Below are positions 7,346-16,762 of a stretch of 64,000 nt of DNA, in pieces. The notes beneath the pieces were generated by a model that worked only from the letters and a program-made list of their open reading frames with translations, had not been told where the DNA came from and did not search any database. The position numbers were made by a program, and so were the translations under genes. This DNA is from Streptomyces albus subsp. albus (GTDB lineage: Bacteria > Actinomycetota > Actinomycetes > Streptomycetales > Streptomycetaceae), in the NCBI RefSeq assembly GCF_000719865.1, contig NZ_JOID01000019.1, positions 62,001-126,000 on the forward strand, given 5' to 3'. Within the stretch, counting starts at the first letter, position 1. Each line of letters starts with the position of its first letter.

Positions 7346-10300
7346 GTGGTTGCTCCGCCCGCAGCGTTCCGCACCGGTCCCACTGCTCTCGTCCGCGCCG
7401 TGGCATGGCCCTCGCTGCCGTTTCCTCCATGCCCTGACCTCGATGACCGCTCGCCCAGTGCTTCGTCTGCCCGTGTGGCGTGGCTACGCGCGGTTTGGGC
7501 GGACAAGGACATCGCCGAGGCACTCCAGCACTCCAGCCCGGTCCTGGCCGCACAGGTAGGGATCCTGTGCGCGGCCGAGCATCCCGCCTTCCGGGACGTG
7601 CAGCGCGCGGCGCTGTCCGTGGCCCGCTACCTGCTGCGGGCCCTGCACCGGGCTACGCCTTTCGGCCTGTTCGCCGGCGTGGCCACCGCGGAGTTCGGCC
7701 CGCAGGCGCGGGCCGACTGGGGCGAGGAGCACGTGGCCATCGGCCGCGCGGAGGCAGAGTGGCTGGCGGCCCTGGTCGCACAGTTGGAGTCATGCCCGGA
7801 CCTCCTCGAACGGCTGCCCGTCGTTATCAACAACACCGTGACGTACCGGGGTGACCGGCTCATCGTGCCGTTCCAGCCCGATGTTCAGGACGACCGGACT
7901 CGCGCGGTCGAGGCGTCCTTGGCCCTGACCGGACCGGTGCGCGCGGTCCTTACCGCGAGCCGTGCGCCGATCCGGTTCGGCACCCTCGTGGACAAGCTCC
8001 AAGCGGAGTTCCCCGAGGCCGGTCCCGAGAAGGCGTGTCAACTGCTGGCGGAGCTGATCCGGCGGCGGGTACTGATCACGAGCCTGCACGCTCCGAGCAC
8101 CGAGATCGACGCCCTCGGGTACCTGCTCGGCCAACTTGACGCGATCGACGCTGGAAGCCTCACTCCGGTCGCGGAGACCGTACGCGAACTCCACGCGGTC
8201 CGGGCGGGCCTGGAGGAGTGCGCCACGCGCGGCGGCCGGGACAGCGCCGCGGCGCGGATGCGAGACCTCGTCCCTGGCCTGCGTCGCCACCCCGTCGCGC
8301 TCGACCTCCGCCTGGACGCGCAGATCGTTCTGCCGGAGGCTGTCGCCCGAGAGATCGAGCGCGCCGCTCTCATCCTGACCCGCTTGAGCATCCGCCCGTA
8401 CGGGACCGCCGCCTGGAACGAGTACCACCAGCGGTTCTACGAGCGGTACGGCATCGGCACGATGGTGCCGCTCGCGGAGACCGTGGCGGACAGCGGCACC
8501 GGCTATCCCGACGGCTACCCAGGCGCTCCGGCCGGCGCACGCAGGCCCCGCGTCTCCGCTCGGGATGACGCCCTCGTACGGCTGGCTCAGGCCGCCGCGC
8601 TCGACGGCCGTGACGAAGTGATCCTCACGGACGAACAGATTGAGGCCCTGGACGTGGGTCCCGACGAGCCGCGGCTGCCGCCGCACTTGGAGATCGTGGT
8701 GCGGGTGCACGCGGCCAGCCTGGAGGAGTTGCAGCGCGGGCGGTTCCGGCTGGAGGCCGTGAGCGTGTCCCGTGGTGTCGGCGTCTCCACGGGCCGATTC
8801 CTCAGCGTGCTGGCCCGCGCCGACCGGGAGACCCTGGTCACAGAGCTTGCCGACCTCCCGGCCGCAGACGGCAACACCATGCCCGTGCAGCTCTCTTTCC
8901 CGCCCCTGCTCTCCGAGAGCGCCCACGTCACCCGCTCCCCACAGGTTCTACCCACCGTGATCAGCCTTCAGGAGCACCGCGCCCCGCAGGACACCGTCCT
9001 CACCCCGGAGGACTTGGCTGTGGGGTGCGACGGCCGCCGCATGTACCTCGCCGTCCCCGAGCGAGGCCACCGCGTGGAGGCCGTCGGGATGCACGCGCTG
9101 AATCTGCGCACCCACACTCCGCCACTGGTGCGGTTCCTCACCGAACTGTCCCGCGCCCAGTGCGCGCAGGTCACCGTCTTCGACTGGGGCGTCGCAACGG
9201 CGATGCCGTTCCTTCCACGTCTGCGGTACGGCCGCATCGTGCTGGCCCCGGCACGCTGGCGGCTGGAAGAGTCCGAACTGCCCGGCCATGCCCGCCCTCG
9301 GGCCGAGTGGGACGCCGCGCTCAGCGACTGGCGTGCCCGGCGGAGGCTGCCGCGCCGCGTCTACCTCATGGAGGACGACCGGCGCCTCTTCCTCGACCTT
9401 GACGAGGCCGGCCACCGTGCGCTCCTGCGCAGACACCTCGACCGGACGCGCCTGGCCGTACTCGTCGAGGCCCCGGAACCGGAGGCTTACGGCTGGTGCG
9501 GCGGGCGAGCCCACGAGGTCGTGGTGCCACTCAAAGCAACCAGGCCGTCGGCATGGCCGCCACTGCCAGCTCCCAGCCGGGCCCGTGCCCTGTCTGCGGC
9601 CCAGATGCAGACGCCTGCCTCTTCGTCGGTTCTTCTGGCTGCCCTCTACGGTGACCCCCGCCGCCAAGACGTCTTGCTCTTCCGGCACCTGCCCGGCCTC
9701 CTCGAACAGCTCGGCAACCCGCCGTGGTGGTTCATCCGCTTCCGCGACCCGGACCAACACCTCCGCGTACGCATCGCCCTCCCCGACCCGGAAGCCTTCG
9801 CCGACACGGCCCGAACGGTGAGCGCCTGGGCCGACGAGCTGCGAAGCATCGGACTGATGGCCGACCTGCGCTATCCCACCTCCTACCGCGAGATGGGCCG
9901 CTGGGGCTCCGGCACCGCATGGGAGGCGGCCGAGGAGGTGTTCCGGGCGGACTCGCGCGCCGTCCTGGCCCAGCTCGCGCAGCCACAGCGCCCCGGACTG
10001 CGCACGCTGGTTGCGGCCCACACGGTCGCCATCGCCTCTGCGTTCCTCGGCAGCACCGCAGCCGGTATGCGGTGGCTGATCGACCACATTCCGCCGACAG
10101 CCCCCAAACCGGTTCCACGCCCGCAGTTCACCGAGGCCGTACGGCTCGCCGACCCGAGCGACGACTGGTCAGCCCTGCGTAGCGTCCCGGGCGGAGACGC
10201 CATCGTGTCCGGATGGGCCGACCGGGAAGCGGCACTCGCCGCGTACCGGCCGCACCTGCCCGGCCCGGACACCCAGGGCATCGCCGTCGACGACGTCCTG

Positions 10301-10429
10301 ACCTCCCTGCTGCACGTTCACTTCGTGCGCCACGTCGCCGTGAACTTCCCGGAGGAAGAGGTGTGCCTCTACCTCGCGCGTGCCGCCGCCTTGGCCTGGA
10401 CCGCCCGCACCAGGGGGAGGGCTTCGTGA
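7346..10429 (+). CDS. lanB: Class I lanthipeptide dehydratase (LanB), full length
   Basis: A 1027-residue dehydratase. LanB enzymes glutamylate Ser/Thr of the precursor using glutamyl-tRNA, then eliminate glutamate to make dehydroamino acids. The N-terminal domain has the family signature RATPFGLFAG (about residues 102-111) and spans to about 700. The C-terminal elimination domain (SpaB_C type, about 760-1010) has PWWFIRFRDPDQHLRVRI. The GTG start at 7346 has GGAGGT five bases upstream. The stop overlaps the lanC start (GTGA). Length and both domains match complete, active family members. Confidence 0.92.
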   Translation: MVAPPAAFRTGPTALVRAVAWPSLPFPPCPDLDDRSPSASSARVAWLRAVWADKDIAEALQHSSPVLAAQVGILCAAEHPAFRDVQRAALSVARYLLRALHRATPFGLFAGVATAEFGPQARADWGEEHVAIGRAEAEWLAALVAQLESCPDLLERLPVVINNTVTYRGDRLIVPFQPDVQDDRTRAVEASLALTGPVRAVLTASRAPIRFGTLVDKLQAEFPEAGPEKACQLLAELIRRRVLITSLHAPSTEIDALGYLLGQLDAIDAGSLTPVAETVRELHAVRAGLEECATRGGRDSAAARMRDLVPGLRRHPVALDLRLDAQIVLPEAVAREIERAALILTRLSIRPYGTAAWNEYHQRFYERYGIGTMVPLAETVADSGTGYPDGYPGAPAGARRPRVSARDDALVRLAQAAALDGRDEVILTDEQIEALDVGPDEPRLPPHLEIVVRVHAASLEELQRGRFRLEAVSVSRGVGVSTGRFLSVLARADRETLVTELADLPAADGNTMPVQLSFPPLLSESAHVTRSPQVLPTVISLQEHRAPQDTVLTPEDLAVGCDGRRMYLAVPERGHRVEAVGMHALNLRTHTPPLVRFLTELSRAQCAQVTVFDWGVATAMPFLPRLRYGRIVLAPARWRLEESELPGHARPRAEWDAALSDWRARRRLPRRVYLMEDDRRLFLDLDEAGHRALLRRHLDRTRLAVLVEAPEPEAYGWCGGRAHEVVVPLKATRPSAWPPLPAPSRARALSAAQMQTPASSSVLLAALYGDPRRQDVLLFRHLPGLLEQLGNPPWWFIRFRDPDQHLRVRIALPDPEAFADTARTVSAWADELRSIGLMADLRYPTSYREMGRWGSGTAWEAAEEVFRADSRAVLAQLAQPQRPGLRTLVAAHTVAIASAFLGSTAAGMRWLIDHIPPTAPKPVPRPQFTEAVRLADPSDDWSALRSVPGGDAIVSGWADREAALAAYRPHLPGPDTQGIAVDDVLTSLLHVHFVRHVAVNFPEEEVCLYLARAAALAWTARTRGRAS

Positions 10430-11700
10430 CCGCCTACCCCGCGCTCGGCCTGGTCGACGCCATCGCCGCTCAGCTCGCCGACCCCGACACCGTGCCCCTC
10501 GGCTCCAGGACTCTGTCCTCGGACCGGCAGCACCTCGCCTACGGCCCGCCCGGAATCGCGCTCCTGCACGTCGAGCTGGCCGCGAACGGCCTCGGCCCGT
10601 GGCACCGCGCCCACTACTGGCTCACCGCCGCCTCCCGGCAGCCGCTCACCAGCGGCTCGGACAGCCACCCGTTCTACGGAGTGCCCGCCTTCGCCCATGC
10701 CCTGAGCTGTGCCGCCGACCACCTTCCCGGCTCCTACCAGCGCGCCCTCGACGCGATGGACGGACAGGTCGCAGTCGACGTCGGACGCCGTCTCGACGCC
10801 GCGCACCGCCGCATCGACGCCGGACGCCTGCCGCAGCTCGCCGAGTTCGACGTCATCCGGGGCCTCACCGGATACGGCGCCTATCTACTGCGCCGAAACC
10901 CCGGCAGCTCCACGATGCGCGCCGTTCTCGACTACTGCGTGCGGCTCACCGAACCGATCACCCACCACGGCGAGACCCTGCCGGGCTGGTGGGCGGAGAC
11001 CGGGCCCTCGGGCAGTCCGGACGACCGATTCCCTGGCGGGCACGCCAACACCGGTATGGCGCACGGCATCGGCGGCGTGCTCGCCCTCCTGGCCCTCGCC
11101 GCTCGGAACGGCTCCGTCATCGATGGCCACCATGCAGCATTGCGCACCATCCTCGCCTGGCTGGACCGTTGGAAGGAGAAGGCCGACGGCGGGCCGGTCT
11201 GGCCGTACTGGGTCACGCAGGGCGAGCTGCGCAGGGGGCGTCTCGTCCCCTCCGCGCCCCGGCGGCCCTCCTGGTGCTACGGCACCGCTGGCCTCGCCCG
11301 CGCCCAGCAACTTGCCGCGCTGGCCCTCGGCGATGCCAGCCGCCAGATCGACGCGGAGAACGCGCTCGTGGCCGCCCTCACCGACCTCGAGCAGCTGAAG
11401 GCCACGACGGACAACGGCCTCTGCCACGGGTTCGCCGGCCTCGCCCACACTGCCGCGCGTACGGCCGACGATGCCCACCCCTCGACCGCGGGAAGACTCC
11501 GCGCCGTGATCCCGGCCCTCCTGGCTGCGGTCACCCCTCCGGGCACCGACCCCGAACTCATGGCCACGGCGCTCATCCAGGACGAGAAAGGCGGACCCGG
11601 CCTACTCGACGGCGCCGCCGGCACAGCCCTGGCCCTCCTCGCGCCCAGCACCGCAGCACCACCCCAGTCCGCCTGGGACGCATGCCTCCTCATCTCTTGA
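10426..11700 (+). CDS. lanC: Lanthipeptide cyclase (LanC-like)
   Basis: A 424-residue zinc enzyme that adds cysteine thiols to dehydroamino acids to form (methyl)lanthionine rings. The expected metal ligands are present: WCYG (Cys284) and CHG (Cys333-His334). The family GHANTGMAHGIGG segment lies near residues 205-217. The GTG at 10426 overlaps the lanB stop by four bases, which rules out the longer upstream frame as the real start. It ends 21 bases before the fused methyltransferase gene, so precursor, B, C and the methyltransferase form one operon. Confidence 0.92.
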   Translation: MTAYPALGLVDAIAAQLADPDTVPLGSRTLSSDRQHLAYGPPGIALLHVELAANGLGPWHRAHYWLTAASRQPLTSGSDSHPFYGVPAFAHALSCAADHLPGSYQRALDAMDGQVAVDVGRRLDAAHRRIDAGRLPQLAEFDVIRGLTGYGAYLLRRNPGSSTMRAVLDYCVRLTEPITHHGETLPGWWAETGPSGSPDDRFPGGHANTGMAHGIGGVLALLALAARNGSVIDGHHAALRTILAWLDRWKEKADGGPVWPYWVTQGELRRGRLVPSAPRRPSWCYGTAGLARAQQLAALALGDASRQIDAENALVAALTDLEQLKATTDNGLCHGFAGLAHTAARTADDAHPSTAGRLRAVIPALLAAVTPPGTDPELMATALIQDEKGGPGLLDGAAGTALALLAPSTAAPPQSAWDACLLIS

Positions 11701-11721
11701 TCCACCGACCGAAGGACCTCT

Positions 11722-13803
11722 ATGCCTCCCGACCGCTGGCAGCAGCACAACATCACCTTCTTCGACCGCGAGAGTGCCCGGCGCACCATCGCCGAACGCA
11801 TCGGCCCCGCCCTGATCCAGGCCGAGGCCGACGGGCAGCTCACCAGCTGGTGGTTCATGAACAAGCAGCCCTGGCCGTTGCGTTACCTCGCCGGCAAGCC
11901 CTCACCAGCGATTGAGTCGCTCCTGAGCGATCTCATCGGCGACGGCGTGGCCGTGTCGTGTCTGCCCGGCATCTACGAGCCCGAGACCGATACGTTCGGC
12001 GGACCCGAGGCCATGGACGCAGCCCACGAACTGTTCCACAGCGACTCCCGCCACTTGCTCACCTACCAGACGAGCCCGATGCACTTGGGACGCCGGGAGA
12101 CCGCCGTCCTGCTGGCGAGCGTCATGATGCGCGGTGCTGGACTCGACTGGTTCGAACAGGGTGACGTATGGGCGAAGGTCGCAGCTCTTCGACCGGCCAC
12201 CGTTCCACAACCACCCGAACGAGCCGCCGAACTGACTCCGGCCATGCGGAAGCTCATGACCGCTGACGCCTACAGCGTCTGCCGCCTGGGCGGCCCACTC
12301 CACGCTCACCAGGAATGGGTGACCGCCTTCGAACAGGCCGGCGCCACGCTCGCCGAACTCGCAGGCCGCGGCGCCCTCACCCGTGGCCTGCGTGCCGTCA
12401 TTGCCCACCACGTGATCTTCCACGCCAACCGCGCCGGTCTCCTCCGGGACGACCAGAGCGCCCTGTCCCACATCGCACGAGAGGTAGTCATGGGAACGAG
12501 TGACCACACCGAGTCGCCCACCGAGGCAACGGCCGACATCGATAGCGTCGGCGCGGTGAACACCGACACGATCACCACCCCCACGGCGGACGCCGAGCGC
12601 CTCCGCAACGCCCTTGTCGACCAGCTCCGTGCGGACGGACACGCCCGCACCACCGCCGTCGAGACCGCGTTGCGGACCGTGCCCCGCCACGTGTTCGTGC
12701 CCGAGACGTCCCTCGAAGACGCCTACGCCAACGCACCGGTGCACATCAAGTACGACACCGACGGCACGTCCATTTCCTGCGCCTCCCAACCGGGCGTTGT
12801 CGCCCTCATGCTGGACCAGCTCGACGCCCAGCCCGGCGAGCGCATCCTCGAACTCGGTGCCGGCACCGGCTACAACGCCGGACTGCTCGCCCACCTGGTC
12901 GGCGAGAACGGACACGTGACCACCCTCGACGTCGACGACGACCTCGTGGAGGGTGCCCGCACGCACTTCGCCGCCGCCGGGATCACCAACGTCGAGGCCG
13001 TGACCCGCGACGGGGCGCTCGGCTACGCCGAAGGAGCGCCGTACGACCGGATCATCGCCACCGTCGGCGCGCACGGCGTACCGCACGCCTGGCTGCAGCA
13101 GCTCGCACCCGGCGGCCGGCTCCTCGTCCCCCAGCGCCTCAAGGGCACCGTCTCCCGCTCCATCGCCTACGAGCAGCGTGATGGCCGGTGGGTGTCGCTC
13201 GGCAGCGAGATGAACACCTTCATGCCGCTTCGGCGGGGCATCGCTGACGACGACCGCCGAGTGATCCCGCTCAGCACGGACGGCGCCGTACGACTCCAGG
13301 CCCCCGCCGGGCTCAGCATCGACGCCGATGCCCTCGCAGGTGTACTTGACCAGCCGCGCACCGAGGAGTGGACCGGCATGACGGTCCGCGCCATGGAGTC
13401 GCCGGAGTGGATGGAACTGTTCGTGACCTGCTCCCTGCCCTCCGGTCTGATCCGGATGCTGTTCCCCCAGAGTGCCAAGGGCACTCTGCTCACCGAGGAC
13501 CCGTACCCCTCGTCGACCGCGGTCGTCGACAAGGGTGCCGTCACCTACCTCGCCCGGCGCGTGAGCAAGGAGAAGACCCCCGAGGGCGGCAAGCTCTGGG
13601 AGTTCGGCGTCATCGGCCACGGCCCCGGCAGCGACGAGCTGGCCGCGAAGGTCGCCGACTCCATCCGCACCTGGGATCGCGACTACCGCGACCGCGAGGC
13701 CACGTTCAAAATCCAGCCTCTCGACGCCCCCGAGATCGAGCAGCGCCCCGGTCTCTTCGCCCTCGACACCCCGCTGAACCGCATCGTCGTCGACTGGCTA
13801 TGA
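11722..13803 (+). CDS. Thiopeptide-type domain fused to FxLD-system PIMT-like methyltransferase (LanS-like)
   Basis: A 693-residue two-part protein. Residues 1 to about 255 resemble the SpaB_C / thiopeptide-type bacteriocin domain (SWWFMNKQPWPLRYL, then HLLTYQTSPMHLGRRE), separate from the one in LanB. A Thr/Asp-rich linker (about 258-290) leads to a protein-L-isoaspartate-methyltransferase-like domain with the SAM motif LELGAGTGYNAG (about 375-386) and a C-terminal extension. In FxLD clusters such enzymes methylate a core aspartate; for OlvSA this yields isoaspartate through an imide. An N-terminal extra domain is, as I recall, the mark of the LanS_B subgroup. The ATG start has AAGGACC upstream. 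Confidence 0.85.
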   Translation: MPPDRWQQHNITFFDRESARRTIAERIGPALIQAEADGQLTSWWFMNKQPWPLRYLAGKPSPAIESLLSDLIGDGVAVSCLPGIYEPETDTFGGPEAMDAAHELFHSDSRHLLTYQTSPMHLGRRETAVLLASVMMRGAGLDWFEQGDVWAKVAALRPATVPQPPERAAELTPAMRKLMTADAYSVCRLGGPLHAHQEWVTAFEQAGATLAELAGRGALTRGLRAVIAHHVIFHANRAGLLRDDQSALSHIAREVVMGTSDHTESPTEATADIDSVGAVNTDTITTPTADAERLRNALVDQLRADGHARTTAVETALRTVPRHVFVPETSLEDAYANAPVHIKYDTDGTSISCASQPGVVALMLDQLDAQPGERILELGAGTGYNAGLLAHLVGENGHVTTLDVDDDLVEGARTHFAAAGITNVEAVTRDGALGYAEGAPYDRIIATVGAHGVPHAWLQQLAPGGRLLVPQRLKGTVSRSIAYEQRDGRWVSLGSEMNTFMPLRRGIADDDRRVIPLSTDGAVRLQAPAGLSIDADALAGVLDQPRTEEWTGMTVRAMESPEWMELFVTCSLPSGLIRMLFPQSAKGTLLTEDPYPSSTAVVDKGAVTYLARRVSKEKTPEGGKLWEFGVIGHGPGSDELAAKVADSIRTWDRDYRDREATFKIQPLDAPEIEQRPGLFALDTPLNRIVVDWL

Positions 13804-13819
13804 CGCCCCACGTGTAGCG

Positions 13820-13856
13820 GACGGCGCCCGTCGGCACACGGCTGGCGGGCACCGTC
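13820..13856 (+). terminator. Probable terminator of the lanthipeptide operon
   Basis: GACGGCGCCCG (13820-13830) pairs with CGGGCACCGTC (13846-13856) with one C/A mismatch, and GTTT follows. It begins 17 bases after the methyltransferase stop and ends before the next gene. Confidence 0.6.
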
Positions 13857-13892
13857 GTTTCAGCAGTCCTCACTCTCGACCCCGGGGGATCC

Positions 13893-15026
13893 ATGGACCC
13901 GCACGGCCCCATAGCCCAGCGCTTCCCGCTCGTCGCACGATTCCGCCCCGCCTGCCTGCCCCTGCCTGCACGCGTAAGGGCACTCGTCGATCTGGCCGAC
14001 ACTGCGGTGGAACAGACCGACCAGGGGCTCGCATCGGCCGTCTACAACCAGGCCGCGCTCATCGCCTCCGACCTCGACCTCCCCGACCTCGCCCGCGAGA
14101 TGTGCCACCAGCACGCCGCCGCCTACCTCCACGCCTGCCCCCTCCCCGGCATGAGCGCGATCCGAGGACTGGAACCGGTCGTCAACCTGGCCCGCCTCCA
14201 GATCCGCGCCGGCCGCGCAGATGAGGGGCGTCAGCGACTGCTCGACCTGTACAAGGCCGTTGAGGCCGGAACAACCGTCCGGTTCGAGGGCATCAACGTA
14301 CCTGCGGACCTGACTGCGACCGGGGAAGACCGCCAGGAGGTTCGCGCATGGCTGTGGCGTGTCCTCCTCGCAGACGGCACGCGCACCCTCACCACCGAGG
14401 AGCGATGGGCCGAGGCGCTGACGCACATCGAAGCCCACCATGGCATCGGAAAGCGGATGCTCGACGGTCGGCAGGTCGCCGTGCTCGCCGCCCTCGCTGC
14501 GGGTGACACCGCGTGGGCAGCTGACCTCCTTGCCGACACGATGCCCGGCGATCCGTGGGAGCAAGCCGTCACGGCATGCCTGACCGTTCTAAGCCGCCGC
14601 GACGCCGGGCAGCCGATCGACGGCCACCTGGCGGACCTGGTGACGGCCTACCTCGGACGGAAGACCGAACCCGGGATGACCGTCTTCGACACCCGGCTCG
14701 GACTAACGGTCCTCGACGCGATCGGCTCCGCCGAGGCGCTCGCCGCGCACCGCATCGTCGAGGACCTCCACCGCAGGACGACGGACGCCGAAGACGGCTA
14801 CGCGGCCCGCGAGAACTTGGCTCATCCTCTGTTCACCGAGATCGCCACGGACCGGCAAGTGCAGGACTGTCGCGCGCTGGTACGCGCCTGCGCCCTCGGC
14901 GCCGGGATCCTCCCGGACGAGCTGCGAGGAGAACTGACGGCGGCTCTGCGCGCCAGCGATAGCGTGATCCGGGAAAGCCTCGCATGTTCCTCCAATCCCG
15001 GAGGAACGCAACCCCTGCGGTTCTGA
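13893..15026 (+). CDS. Helical-repeat (TPR-like) protein next to the lanthipeptide operon
   Basis: A 377-residue soluble protein made largely of helices, with repeated Ala/Leu-rich pairs such as SAVYNQAALIASDLDLPDLAREMCHQHAAAYL (residues about 46-77). This suggests a TPR-like solenoid. There are no membrane segments or catalytic motifs that I recognise. It lies 36 bases beyond the probable terminator and in the same direction as the lanthipeptide operon. It converges on the relaxase gene, the stops being about seven bases apart. It could be an accessory or regulatory partner of the cluster, but no function can be given. Confidence 0.65.
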   Translation: MDPHGPIAQRFPLVARFRPACLPLPARVRALVDLADTAVEQTDQGLASAVYNQAALIASDLDLPDLAREMCHQHAAAYLHACPLPGMSAIRGLEPVVNLARLQIRAGRADEGRQRLLDLYKAVEAGTTVRFEGINVPADLTATGEDRQEVRAWLWRVLLADGTRTLTTEERWAEALTHIEAHHGIGKRMLDGRQVAVLAALAAGDTAWAADLLADTMPGDPWEQAVTACLTVLSRRDAGQPIDGHLADLVTAYLGRKTEPGMTVFDTRLGLTVLDAIGSAEALAAHRIVEDLHRRTTDAEDGYAARENLAHPLFTEIATDRQVQDCRALVRACALGAGILPDELRGELTAALRASDSVIRESLACSSNPGGTQPLRF

Positions 15027-15032
15027 CCGTGT

Positions 15033-16757
15033 TTATCGGCGCTGTCGGTGCTGCTGTTTGGCAGGCGATGGAGGCACCGAGGGGAGCCGACCGTTTCCGG
15101 TCTGCTGAGTGGGGATCGAGCCTGCCATGGTCGACTGCAGGCGGGCAGCTTCGGCTCGGCGGTTGGGTGCTGCGTCTCGGCCGGTGTGCTGGATGCGGGT
15201 GATGAGCACGCGGGCGGGTTGGCGGGCGGTGGTCAGCTCGCGCTGGGCAGCGGCATCCTTGAGGAGCTGGTGGGGTTGGTGGCCGCGGGCTTCGGCGTCG
15301 GCGAGGACGGTGGCGAGCGCGGGCCAGGCCGGGTCGGCGAGGATGCGCTCGGCATGCTCGGGGACGGCTGCCCGTACGTCGCTGGCCAGAACGCGGCGGG
15401 CTTGATCCCTGGGTGGCCGGGCTGTGAGTTCGGCGAGCGTCGGGGCGAGGGCGCGGTCGGCGGCTGTCTGGAGGTGGTGGACGGCCTGGCGGGCGGCGTC
15501 GGCCTGGTGGGCGTGGTTCTTCGCTTCGTGCCAGCGCCCGGCGACGATGGTGGCCCAGACGAGGGCTGCGATCAGGGCGGCCAAGGCGCTGCCGCCGGGG
15601 CCGGTGGCGGTGTGGACGATGTCGCGTGCCGCGCTGCGCAGGGCGTGGGCGGCACGGTCTTCCGCCCGAATTTGGGACCGCTGGGCGCGTGCGAACGCCT
15701 TTGAGGCGGCCTGGAGTTCGGCGTGCAGATGGGCGGGTGCCTTCTGGGCGGTGGCTTCAAGGAGTTCACCGAGGGCGGTGATGTGGGCTTGGGCGTGTGT
15801 GTCGTCGGTGAGGTCGGTGAGGTCGGTGTGGAGGGCGTCGAGGGCGTCGGTGGCTTGGTGCCAGGGGGTGCTGGGGTGGTTGCGGCGGGCGGTGGGGTGT
15901 TCTTCGGGCCGGCTGGATTCGAGGCGGGCGGTGATTTTGGGCAGGGAGAGGTCGGGGGAGATCTTGCTTCCCGGGTGGTAGATCTGCTCGCCGGCCTCGT
16001 TGACGTCGCCGGGTCGACCAGCGGCGTAGCCGAGGAGGTCGCCTGACGGGCCGCGCCGGGCCTGGACCTCGACGCCGCTGGCTTCGAGGTAGGCGATGAA
16101 TTCCTCGGCGCCTGTCACGTGGGGGATGGAGGCGCGGATGCGGTCCTGGAGCCACTCGGGGCTGGTCTGCTCCCAGCCGAGGCGTTCGGCCTTGTGCATC
16201 TCGGCCTGGGTGGGGCGGCGGGCGCCGGTGCGGTCCCCCTTCTTCAGGCGGCGCAGCCCGTAGTCCTTCTCGATCTCGCGGCATGCGTCGCCGACGCGGA
16301 GGCCGCTGTCGTGGAGCCCCGGGCGGCGTCCGTCTTCGCGGACGGTGGTGGCGAGGATGTGGATGTGGTCGTCTGCGTGGCGTACGGCGATCCAGCGGCA
16401 GGCCAGGTCGTCACCGGCCGGGGCGATGCCGGCGGCCTGGACGATGCGCTGGGCGATCTCGCTCCACTCGGCGTCGGAGAGGTAGCGGTCTTCGGGGGCG
16501 GCGCGGACCGGGCAGTGCCAGACATGGTCGGTGACCTCCTTGCCGAACTCGCTGTTGCGCAGCCGCACGGGCTCGTCGAGGTGGCGGGCGAGTTCGGTCA
16601 GGGTGGCGTTCTCGTGGCGGCCGGGGTCGGGCATGCCGAGCATGGCGAAGCCGGCCACGATGTGCGGGTCGAAGTGCTCGTCGTGGGTTCCGCGGCCGTA
16701 GAGGTAGGCGAGCAGGCCACGGGTGTTGGTCCCGGCGGGCTTGATGGCGGCGATCAC
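15033..16757 (-). CDS. Relaxase / mobilization nuclease
   Basis: A 574-residue MobA/VirD2-like relaxase that would nick and covalently bind DNA at an origin of transfer. The metal-binding histidine motif HADDHIHI is at about residues 127-134. Candidate catalytic tyrosines are Tyr18 and Tyr20 (LLAYLYGRG). The N-terminal 250 residues are the relaxase domain; a long Ala-rich helical region follows, with a possible membrane helix near 395-415 (SALAALIAALVWATIVAG) and a basic tail. The GTG start is five bases after the MobC-like stop. It marks the left part of the window as mobilizable DNA. Confidence 0.88.
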   Translation of the reverse strand: MIAAIKPAGTNTRGLLAYLYGRGTHDEHFDPHIVAGFAMLGMPDPGRHENATLTELARHLDEPVRLRNSEFGKEVTDHVWHCPVRAAPEDRYLSDAEWSEIAQRIVQAAGIAPAGDDLACRWIAVRHADDHIHILATTVREDGRRPGLHDSGLRVGDACREIEKDYGLRRLKKGDRTGARRPTQAEMHKAERLGWEQTSPEWLQDRIRASIPHVTGAEEFIAYLEASGVEVQARRGPSGDLLGYAAGRPGDVNEAGEQIYHPGSKISPDLSLPKITARLESSRPEEHPTARRNHPSTPWHQATDALDALHTDLTDLTDDTHAQAHITALGELLEATAQKAPAHLHAELQAASKAFARAQRSQIRAEDRAAHALRSAARDIVHTATGPGGSALAALIAALVWATIVAGRWHEAKNHAHQADAARQAVHHLQTAADRALAPTLAELTARPPRDQARRVLASDVRAAVPEHAERILADPAWPALATVLADAEARGHQPHQLLKDAAAQRELTTARQPARVLITRIQHTGRDAAPNRRAEAARLQSTMAGSIPTQQTGNGRLPSVPPSPAKQQHRQRR

Positions 16758-16762
16758 GCTGG

